Source: UBA2206 sp049303905
Lineage (GTDB): Bacteria > Patescibacteriota > Minisyncoccia > Moranbacterales > UBA2206
Length of the DNA: 13,270 bases
Assembly (NCBI GenBank): GCA_049303905.1
Contig: JBAQNP010000001.1
Location: forward strand, 1 to 13,270
Direction: 5' to 3'
Positions 1 through 4,067 of the stretch are shown one piece after another. Below the pieces are notes generated by a model that was not told where the DNA came from, did no database searches, and was given only the letters and a program-made list of their open reading frames with translations. Positions within the stretch are counted from its first letter, which is position 1, and every line of letters starts with the position of its first letter. Made by a program: the position numbers and the translations under genes.

Positions 1-15
1 GTACTTAAGGTAATG

Positions 16-45
16 ATTATATACCGTTAAGATACCTTTGATACC
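16..45 (-). promoter_or_regulatory. possible promoter with direct repeats for a gene beyond the left edge
   Basis: On the minus strand a perfect -10 hexamer TATAAT (21 to 16) is preceded by three GGTAT direct repeats (plus-strand ATACC at 21-25, 32-36 and 41-45), spaced 11 and 9 bases apart. No good -35 box is visible, so an activator-dependent promoter is one reading. The gene it would serve lies outside the window. The rest of 1-138 holds no gene that I can support, only a 6-bp hairpin (84-89 with 96-101). Confidence 0.28.
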
Positions 46-138
46 TGTATATTTGCAATGGATTTTATGATAAAAAGGCATGCCTCTATTTTCTCATAGA
101 GTGCAATATGTTAATGAACTTATGCAATTTTGGGGTAT

Positions 139-201
139 AAAAAAATCCCGCGATCTAGTTTTCACATAATTCCTCATTTAATGTGAAAGTTTGATCGCGG
201 G
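139..201 (-). terminator. rho-independent terminator of the pyrF-like/pyrE-like operon
   Basis: CCCGCGATC (147-155) pairs perfectly with GATCGCGGG (193-201). A second stem, TTTCACAT (160-167) with ATGTGAAA (181-188), stacks inside it. Read on the minus strand the hairpin is followed by seven T residues (145 to 139). It lies 28 bases after the stop codon of the minus-strand gene ending at 230, as expected for the end of that operon. Confidence 0.9.
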
Positions 202-229
202 CTTGGTTAGGTTTAATAAGATAAACCGG

Positions 230-964
230 TTAACTATGAAATTGATGTGCTTTGATTTCTTCTTCCACTTGCTTGACAGCATTTTTTGGCCAAAGTTCCA
301 TTTCGCCGAAGGCAAAGGTAAGGTCGAGCAGCTTGTAAACGATGATTATCTGTTTAAAACCGAACTCTTTCATAAGCTGAACACCGCCTTGTTGCCGGTC
401 GACGAAAATAAGCGAAGGCATTGTCTCGACAGGGTAGTCGTTGGCTTCAAAGCGTTTTCTCGCTTTGAATTTGCTATCAGCATTCGTAACTACATTGTCG
501 GTGTCAATGTAAGTGTGTCTGGAGGTATTAGGTTTGCCGTTTACCCAGTTTTCCTGATGGGCTTTGTCGCCGTGTCCTTTTTTCTGAACCTCGCGCATTA
601 TCCGGTGGCAGATAGGCCGTTCATTGACATGAATTTTTTCTTGCCAGTTGACCATGGCTGCCGCTTGAGCAATAGCTGTCCCGGCGGTCGGAATTCCGAT
701 GAGGCAAATTTGCTTTTTATCAGGCCATGGAACCGCTTTTATTGTCAGCGCTGTTTTGCGGCCGATCATCCACTCCAACTCGGGATTATCAGTAGTGTCC
801 TCGCGCCCAAAAACATAGACGTGGCTTTCAATTCCGGAGTTTAACTTGAATGTTGACTCTCTCCACTCAATGAACTTATGCTGACACATGAGTTCAAGGA
901 GATGGCAGTCTTCAGCGTCATAGAATGTTCCAGATGGAACTTGTAACTTTTCGAATTTCAGCAT
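230..964 (-). CDS. orotate phosphoribosyltransferase-like protein (PRTase type I fold), divergent
   Basis: This 244-aa protein resembles orotate phosphoribosyltransferase (OPRT), which joins orotate to PRPP to give OMP. Recognisable blocks in order are FKLNSG (residues 39-44, the FTLKSG block), GIPTAGTA (90-97), a MREVQKKGHG stretch (123-132, the mobile-loop block), a PRPP-like motif DTDNVVTNAD (154-163) and FVDRQQGG (187-194), very like the VDRQQGG of the bifunctional UMP synthase OPRT domain. Several family residues are changed: Lys of LKSG is Asn, the acidic pair of the PRPP motif is Asp-Asn, and the following T-x-G-T is T-N-A-D. The ATG at 964 has AGGAG six bases upstream. It lies 19 bases after the OMP-decarboxylase-like gene, so the two are probably co-transcribed. 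The pair is visibly richer in G+C than its neighbours. Fold assignment is fairly secure; activity as a true PyrE is uncertain because of the altered loop and PRPP motif. Confidence 0.75.
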   Translation of the reverse strand: MLKFEKLQVPSGTFYDAEDCHLLELMCQHKFIEWRESTFKLNSGIESHVYVFGREDTTDNPELEWMIGRKTALTIKAVPWPDKKQICLIGIPTAGTAIAQAAAMVNWQEKIHVNERPICHRIMREVQKKGHGDKAHQENWVNGKPNTSRHTYIDTDNVVTNADSKFKARKRFEANDYPVETMPSLIFVDRQQGGVQLMKEFGFKQIIIVYKLLDLTFAFGEMELWPKNAVKQVEEEIKAHQFHS

Positions 965-983
965 GTTTTCTCCTTTCCGTAAA

Positions 984-1721
984 TTATGCTTTCAAATCTT
1001 CTATTTCTGCCGCGGTTTTCTCAACTGCTTCCCATGGGTCATCAGCTTCAATAATAGCGCTTCCAATGACCAGCTTTTTTTTGTTGTTGCAACGTTTCGG
1101 ATCTAAAACGAACGCCGGAGTACCTATCCTGTTCTGATCTGAAGGCGCATTATTTTTCCATGCAGGCGTTATCCCGGGAATGAATAATTCAAGACTTGCA
1201 AGCTCCCGTCTTTTCCCAATCACTTCCAGCTCTTGGCTGGAACAAACCAGATACAACACACGTGAAATAACTGCGTTTCTGGCCAGGTTAATGACGGATG
1301 CTTTTGATGAATGGCCGCTTCCTAAATCGATTTGCTCTTCAGTGCCTGAAGTAAGTTCTGTCACTGCGATTATATCAGCAATTCCTCTTGTTGCTGATAC
1401 GGCATCCATCATCATATCCACTTCACCCTTGGCCATAATGGTCAGAAATTGGACTTTACCGGATTCGACGTAGGGGGCAATTCTCCCAACGACAGTTCTG
1501 GGTATATCGTGAAACTTTCCGTCAACCCATACATACTTACCTGTATCATGAAGAATATCAAATAATGCTGGTTCACCGTTCTTTCGGAACACTTCTTCAT
1601 CCAAAAGCCGATTAACCTTAAAGCCATAAACAGCCGGATGTCGGGAAAGTTTTTCTGCAATCTTTATTGCCTTGGTTTTGTTTGTATCTAATGCAACCCA
1701 AATAGTTTTTTCTGGATTCAT
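984..1721 (-). CDS. orotidine 5'-phosphate decarboxylase-like protein, missing the phosphate-anchor Arg
   Basis: This 245-aa TIM-barrel protein belongs to the OMP decarboxylase superfamily, whose members decarboxylate OMP to UMP. Seen are ALD (residues 10-12), FKVN with Lys35 (family FKVG), DGKFHDIP (67-74) carrying the Asp-Lys-Asp catalytic array at 67, 69 and 72, VTELTS (120-125), VCSSQE (159-164), PGITP (182-186), DQNR (195-198) and VIGSAI (218-223). In the family the last block is VIGRPI and its Arg holds the substrate phosphate; here it is Ser221. The His of the VHA block is Met96. So the decarboxylation machinery is kept but phosphate anchoring looks changed. The ATG at 1721 has AGGAG eight bases upstream. 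It follows a broken Cys-rich microprotein gene by 24 bases and precedes the pyrE-like gene by 19. OMP decarboxylase is the best guess; a relative with another substrate is the alternative. Confidence 0.8.
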   Translation of the reverse strand: MNPEKTIWVALDTNKTKAIKIAEKLSRHPAVYGFKVNRLLDEEVFRKNGEPALFDILHDTGKYVWVDGKFHDIPRTVVGRIAPYVESGKVQFLTIMAKGEVDMMMDAVSATRGIADIIAVTELTSGTEEQIDLGSGHSSKASVINLARNAVISRVLYLVCSSQELEVIGKRRELASLELFIPGITPAWKNNAPSDQNRIGTPAFVLDPKRCNNKKKLVIGSAIIEADDPWEAVEKTAAEIEDLKA

Positions 1722-1745
1722 GATCTTTCTCCTGTTGTTGTTGGT

Positions 1746-1883
1746 TTATTTCCGTTTCTTGTCATTTTTTGGGCAACCTATGCAATATTTATGCCCGCCG
1801 CATTTTACATTTGGGTCGGAGATTTTTTTGCAATCTCTAACCGGCTTTCCATCTTTCTTTTTCTTTCCATTTTATTTTCCCAT
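1746..1883 (-). pseudogene. broken second copy of the Cys-rich microprotein gene
   Basis: From ATG at 1883 the frame reads Met-Gly-Lys and then TAA (1874-1872). It then stays open for 41 codons to TAA at 1748-1746. That open part encodes a Lys-rich peptide with four Cys: DCKK (codons 17-20), KCGG (27-30) and YCIGCPKN (33-40), ending DKKRK. The intact gene at 3610-3717 has DCKK, a GG pair, and NCPGNKK in the same order, so the two look homologous. The Shine-Dalgarno AGGAG is 11 bases from this ATG, almost the 12 bases of the intact copy. A closer ATG at 1891 opens a different 28-codon frame without the Cys motif. The TAA therefore looks like a nonsense mutation in the real frame. Sequencing error or an unrecognised start after the TAA cannot be excluded. 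Confidence 0.55.
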
Positions 1884-1894
1884 AGTTCCATTTT

Positions 1895-2021
1895 CTCCTC
1901 TTTCTTAATAAGGGTTAATAAAACTGTAAACAAAAAAATAATAACTATATAAAGCTGTATTTTACAGCGTTGTTTTTTAAGGGGCTAAATATAAAATCCC
2001 CAAATCATTTGATTTCCTCCT
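1895..2021 (-). ncRNA. candidate structured leader RNA, copy 2
   Basis: Read on the minus strand, this leader holds an AGGAGG box (2021-2016); the short frame ATG...TAG (2008-1985) encoding MIWGFYI seven bases after it; a GGGG/CCCC hairpin (2001-1998 with 1984-1981); the linker TTAAAAAACAA; a second hairpin GCTGTA-AAA-TACAGC (1968-1954); a T-rich stretch; and the AGGAG of the broken Cys gene (1899-1895). The same order occurs in front of the intact Cys gene (3730-3864), with different stem sequences at both hairpin positions. The conserved order with compensating stems argues for a folded RNA, either a cis leader or a small RNA. The hairpin-2 region could also act as a terminator on the plus strand (T6 at 1973-1978), but no plus-strand gene precedes it. 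Confidence 0.45.
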
Positions 2022-2030
2022 TGAGGACTT

Positions 2031-2088
2031 ATCCCATACTAACTTTTAGCCAAAAATTAGATAAAAAAGCCAAAAGTTAGTGCGGGAT
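2031..2088 (-). repeat. long imperfect hairpin
   Basis: ATCCC (2031-2035) pairs with GGGAT (2084-2088), ACTAACTTTT (2038-2047) with AAAAGTTAGT (2072-2081), and GC (2049-2050) with GC (2069-2070). Small mismatches separate these blocks and the loop is 18 bases. No T-run follows the stem on the minus strand, so it does not look like a terminator. It lies between the 37-bp repeat at 2103-2139 and the structured leader at 1895-2021. It has no counterpart in front of the intact microprotein gene. Confidence 0.6.
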
Positions 2089-2102
2089 TATCTAGGTTTA
2101 AA

Positions 2103-2139
2103 TTAGCGGTAATTGGCGTATTAGTCAAATAATTTGGGA
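2103..2139 (-). repeat. 37-bp direct repeat, copy A (possible promoter box)
   Basis: It is identical to 3506-3542 at 35 of 37 positions. It begins one base after the stop codon of the STAS-like gene and stands ahead of the leader/Cys/pyrF-like unit. On the minus strand it contains TTGACT (2128 to 2123), 17 bases upstream of a weak TAATTT (2105 to 2100), so it may be a promoter element. Recombination-derived boundary repeats are the other reading. Confidence 0.8.
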
Positions 2140-2140
2140 T

Positions 2141-2431
2141 TTAATTACTCTCTTGCATATACTCGATCACAATCTGAATTATTTTTTTGACAGTCTTATT
2201 GCATGACTTAAAACTTATCAAATCCAACACTTCGTTGCCATATTTTCTAATCAAATCGCTTATAAGCGCGTGGATAAAAGATTGAGTTACGGCATCAATA
2301 TTTGAAAAATCTAAAACAACTTCTTGTTTTTTTTCAAGAGCAGGGATAATTTCTGTTAGGCGCATATTTCTGGCTAAATCTTTATTTTCAGCAAATGATC
2401 CTGTTTTTTCAAATAATTTAATACAAATCAT
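2141..2431 (-). CDS. DUF4325-type STAS-like protein
   Basis: This 96-aa protein has no TM segment or signal peptide. Its centre, VVLDFSNIDAVTQSFIHAL (residues 38-56), is the characteristic block of the STAS-like DUF4325 family (lDFsgv..it.sF). The N-terminal half carries a short 'ENKDLARNMR' stretch typical of the same family. STAS and STAS-like proteins are best known as anti-anti-sigma components that bind a GHKL kinase. The start overlaps the stop of the upstream ATPase gene as ATGA (2431-2428), so translation is probably coupled and the proteins may act as partners in equal amounts. The usual SpoIIAA phosphorylation signature (a D-S pair) is not obvious; DFSN with Ser43 or the T-Q-S of 49-51 are candidates only. 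Function is unproven. The family call is good, the partner-switch role is inference. Confidence 0.75.
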   Translation of the reverse strand: MICIKLFEKTGSFAENKDLARNMRLTEIIPALEKKQEVVLDFSNIDAVTQSFIHALISDLIRKYGNEVLDLISFKSCNKTVKKIIQIVIEYMQESN

Positions 2432-3387
2432 ATAAATCTGGGTTTTTTATATTTAGCTTTTTTTCTTTCTTTAACTGTTTTAGTGTAAATATCTCTTATA
2501 AGATCTAATAAGCTTGAAAATTCTTTTGTTTCATTGAGTGATATATCAACGCCAACTGCAGTTCCTTCCCAAAAAGGAAAATCTTCACTTTTTGAATTTT
2601 TATCCTCAAGGGGATCGGCATGCAATTTCAATTTAGCCGATTTGTTTTTTAACAGTTTATAAATAGCATTACCGCTGTATATGATAAAAAAATCATGATT
2701 AACTTTCGCAATTGATTTAATGAAAAATAATCCTGCCCCAGCGTTAAATTCTGTCCCACCTTCTTTTTTTGTTGTTCCGGTGATTCCAGGAATGAGTGCT
2801 AGTCTAATAGCTTCCAGGTGTGTGCGTGCAATATGAGATTGATTGATTGTTCTTTTTATTCCAATTCCAGTATCCACTATACCTATACCAATTCGATTGC
2901 TTTTTTTATAATATTGAGCGGAAACAATAGCGCCATTTTTTGAAAGTGAATGTTCTATAACATTCCTTACTAATTCGCTAACAACATAGCGTATAGGATC
3001 CACTTGATTTGGCTGGAGGTGTAGAAGTGGAATCATTTCCGTTATGAATCGGGATAATTCATCGGAGTTTTTTATCTGAGTGAGCGGGATGAAACGGCCA
3101 GCACTTTCATGTTCGTGAATATTTATTCCAGAACTTATGCCTAGAAATTTAAATAACCCCATTCTTTCTAGATAATGAGCTGATTTTGCTGTGAGGGTAT
3201 TACAAATAATATTGTTTGGCTCTATTGTTAATCCTAGAGCTGCTATCATTGATAGCACTACTGGGTGAATTGATATCCAATTTTCATTGGCAGTAATTTC
3301 TAATTTTTTAGGATCAGAAAAATTAATTCCTCTCAAAAAAGGATCAATATTTCCTATAAAAGCGCTATTGGGTATATGAATTTTCAT
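2428..3387 (-). CDS. GHKL (Bergerat-fold) ATP-binding protein with N-terminal STAS-like region
   Basis: This is a 319-aa soluble protein. Residues about 25-85 (NWISIHPVVLSMIAAL through YLERMGLF) resemble the STAS-like N-terminus found in many such ATP-binding proteins. The ATPase domain follows: N-box SELVRNVIEHS (137-147, with Glu138, Asn142, Glu145 and His146), G1 box VDTGIGI (171-177) and G2 box GAGLFF (217-222). No His-kinase dimerisation domain or membrane segment is present, as in anti-sigma-type serine kinases rather than sensor kinases. The C-terminus is strongly basic (TVKERKKAKYKKPRFI). The gene is translationally coupled to the STAS-like gene. Its ATG lies only 10 bases from a perfect -10 box and has no Shine-Dalgarno, so the mRNA is probably leaderless or nearly so. 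Palindromes around that promoter imply a dedicated repressor or activator. The gene pair is flanked by 37-bp direct repeats. What it switches is unknown. Confidence 0.82.
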   Translation of the reverse strand: MKIHIPNSAFIGNIDPFLRGINFSDPKKLEITANENWISIHPVVLSMIAALGLTIEPNNIICNTLTAKSAHYLERMGLFKFLGISSGINIHEHESAGRFIPLTQIKNSDELSRFITEMIPLLHLQPNQVDPIRYVVSELVRNVIEHSLSKNGAIVSAQYYKKSNRIGIGIVDTGIGIKRTINQSHIARTHLEAIRLALIPGITGTTKKEGGTEFNAGAGLFFIKSIAKVNHDFFIIYSGNAIYKLLKNKSAKLKLHADPLEDKNSKSEDFPFWEGTAVGVDISLNETKEFSSLLDLIRDIYTKTVKERKKAKYKKPRFI

Positions 3388-3397
3388 AATTTTCTCT

Positions 3398-3427
3398 ATT
3401 ATACCGGGATTGCTGGTATCTTGTCAA
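3398..3427 (-). promoter_or_regulatory. near-consensus sigma-70 promoter of the ATPase/STAS pair
   Basis: On the minus strand TTGACA (3427 to 3422) is followed after 18 bases by TATAAT (3403 to 3398); both hexamers are perfect. Only 10 bases, AGAGAAAATT, separate the -10 box from the ATG at 3387. Transcription should therefore start about 0-5 bases before the start codon. Confidence 0.85.
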
Positions 3428-3474
3428 ATTACCGGGAATCCCGGTAAATTTTAAGAATATACAATTCCCGGTAT
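3401..3474. promoter_or_regulatory. array of palindromic operators at the ATPase promoter
   Basis: The perfect 19-bp palindrome TTACCGGGAATCCCGGTAA lies at 3429-3447, just upstream of the -35 box. An imperfect 19-bp relative, ATACCGGGATTGCTGGTAT, lies at 3401-3419 and fills the spacer and part of the -10 box. A half-site, TTCCCGGTAT, lies at 3465-3474. Centres fall at about 3410, 3438 and 3465, i.e. 27-28 bases apart. This is the layout expected for a dimeric DNA-binding protein binding cooperatively and blocking RNA polymerase. No obvious regulator gene is adjacent. Confidence 0.75.
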
Positions 3475-3505
3475 TTTACGATGCAAAATGTTATTTTTAG
3501 CTTGG

Positions 3506-3542
3506 TTAGCGGTAATTAGCTTATTAGTCAAATAATTTGGGA
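3506..3542 (-). repeat. 37-bp direct repeat, copy B
   Basis: It differs from 2103-2139 at only two positions (13 and 16 of 37). It sits between the terminator of the Cys-rich microprotein gene and the operator region of the ATPase gene. TTGACT is kept on the minus strand (3531 to 3526), but the -10 position reads TAACCA, so promoter activity here is doubtful. Confidence 0.8.
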
Positions 3543-3595
3543 AATAAAAACAGCCCAGCGATTTCATCCAAATTTCTTGGAATTAATCGCTGGGC
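3543..3595 (-). terminator. rho-independent terminator of the Cys-rich microprotein gene
   Basis: GCCCAGCGATT (3553-3563) pairs perfectly with AATCGCTGGGC (3585-3595). An inner stem TCCAA/TTGGA (3567-3571 with 3577-3581) stacks within. On the minus strand the sequence after the stem is TGTTTTTATTT. It begins 15 bases after the microprotein stop codon. Confidence 0.88.
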
Positions 3596-3609
3596 ATAAG
3601 CAACACATT

Positions 3610-3717
3610 TTATTTTTGGGTTTTATTCCCCCCTTTCTTGTTCCCCGGACAATTTTTTGCTCTTCTGCATCCTCTACCGCCATGTGTTTTTTTGCAATCA
3701 GGATTTACGTCGCACAT
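3610..3717 (-). CDS. 35-aa cysteine-rich basic microprotein
   Basis: The frame from ATG 3717 to TAA 3610 encodes 35 residues with four Cys at positions 2, 8, 17 and 23: MCDVNPDCKK, then a Gly-rich THGGRGC, then AKNCPGNKK and a basic tail. Four Cys and a His in so short a chain suggest a zinc-binding knuckle or other metal or redox role, but I recognise no family. It is supported by AGGAG (3734-3730) 12 bases upstream, its own strong terminator right after the stop, and a broken homologue at 1746-1883 sharing DCKK, GG and CP-x-N-x-K. A TAA in frame two codons upstream fixes the ATG as start. It is preceded by a structured leader shared in layout with the broken copy. Cellular role unknown; cytoplasmic, no signal peptide. 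Confidence 0.65.
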   Translation of the reverse strand: MCDVNPDCKKTHGGRGCRRAKNCPGNKKGGNKTQK

Positions 3718-3729
3718 AATTTAATTTTT

Positions 3730-3864
3730 CTCCTTATAAAAAAAGATTAATAAAAAATTACTGCTCACTTATTGCCGGTGATATATAAAAACTACAATTG
3801 TAGTATTGTTTTTTTAATTTTTAACGAACTGTACAGAAAGTTCGAAATTATTAAATTTCCTCCC
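3730..3864 (-). ncRNA. candidate structured leader RNA, copy 1
   Basis: On the minus strand: GGGAGG (3864-3859) and AAATTTAATAATTT; hairpin CGAACT/AGTTCG (3844-3839 with 3830-3825); an A-rich linker ending AAAAAAACAA; the perfect palindrome ACTACAATTGTAGT (3804-3791); a TATATA/T-rich part; and AGGAG (3734-3730) of the microprotein gene. The block matches copy 2 (1895-2021) element by element: the GGAGGAAAT box, ATTT-stem-TTAAA, AAAAAACAA, second stem, TTTATATA. Both stems differ in sequence yet still pair. In copy 2 the box is followed by ATG and a 7-codon frame; here the matching codon is ATA, which argues that the structure rather than the peptide is conserved. Confidence 0.45.
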
Positions 3865-3884
3865 TAGAAATTTCTAATAATAAT

Positions 3885-3913
3885 TTAGCAAAGAATTGAG
3901 CACTTAGTCAAAT
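3885..3913 (-). repeat. degenerate third copy of the repeat, likely promoter of the microprotein unit
   Basis: The 29-base block starts with TTAGC and ends with TTAGTCAAAT, like the 37-bp repeats at 2103 and 3506, and keeps AATT in the middle with one extra base. On the minus strand TTGACT (3911 to 3906) lies 18 bases upstream of TAAATT (3887 to 3882), a plausible promoter for the leader and microprotein at 3864-3610. Confidence 0.45.
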
Positions 3914-3914
3914 C

Positions 3915-3943
3915 TCGACAACCCTCTTTTTTGGTGTTAGAAT
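3915..3943 (+). promoter_or_regulatory. predicted promoter of the MBL hydrolase unit
   Basis: TCGACA (3915-3920) and TAGAAT (3938-3943) are separated by 17 bases. The expected start near 3950 would leave about 65 bases to the upstream ORF and about 115 to the hydrolase ATG. It is divergent from the minus-strand promoter candidate at 3882-3911, so two units may be controlled from one short region. Confidence 0.5.
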
Positions 3944-3946
3944 GAG

Positions 3947-4052
3947 AAAGTTAAAAGTTAATCAAGTTTATAAAGTTAATAAAGCCTATTAAGTCTATAA
4001 AGTTTAAGGAGATCGAATGAAGGACTTTACGGACTTTAGACTTTACGGACTC
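3947..4052 (+). repeat. repetitive leader built of AAGTTTATA / GACTTTA units
   Basis: Positions 3947-4007 are a degenerate tandem array of units like AAAGTTAAT, AAGTTTATA and AAGTCTATA. Positions 4022-4052 repeat GGACTTTA units. The two halves are partly complementary: AAGTCTA-TA-AAGT (3991-4003) can pair with ACTTTAGACTT (4033-4043). That places the AAGGAG and ATG of the upstream ORF in the loop. The leader may thus fold and influence translation. Confidence 0.5.
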
Positions 4053-4067
4053 TCAATTTATTTATGA
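4017..4067 (+). CDS. 16-aa upstream ORF coupled to the MBL hydrolase
   Basis: ATG at 4017 has AAGGAG (4006-4011) five bases upstream. It encodes MKDFTDFRLYGLSIYL and stops at TGA 4065-4067. That TGA overlaps the hydrolase ATG (4064-4066) as ATGA. The hydrolase ATG itself has no Shine-Dalgarno, so ribosomes probably reach it by reinitiation from this ORF. The peptide is largely dictated by the GGACTTTA repeats, so its sequence may not matter. It could also be an artefact of the repeats. Confidence 0.4.
   Translation: MKDFTDFRLYGLSIYL

Noticed and set aside
58..99. 13-codon plus-strand ORF near the left edge
   Set aside because: No ribosome-binding site, no promoter, and no similarity to anything else in the window.
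201..220. Possible fourth copy of the repeat (GCTTGGTTAG shared with 3500-3509)
   Set aside because: Only ten identical bases outside the repeat core, and it lies between a stop codon and a terminator rather than upstream of a unit.
191..844. 217-codon plus-strand frame opposite the pyrE-like gene
   Set aside because: The minus-strand product has family motifs and a good ribosome-binding site; the plus-strand frame has neither.
1822..1832. Programmed -1 frameshift at the A7 run joining the ATG 1891 frame to the Cys frame
   Set aside because: Similarity to the intact microprotein (DCKK) already begins upstream of the A7 run in the Cys frame, so a nonsense mutation after ATG 1883 fits better.
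1954..1978. Plus-strand terminator (hairpin plus T6), and the similar one at 3791-3815
   Set aside because: No plus-strand gene ends before either site; both fit better as parts of the minus-strand leaders.
2103..3542. Integron-type attC sites or a CRISPR array as explanation of the 37-bp repeats
   Set aside because: No attC core pairs (GTTRRRY/RYYYAAC) with inverted arms, no integrase, and only three unevenly spaced copies with genes between them.
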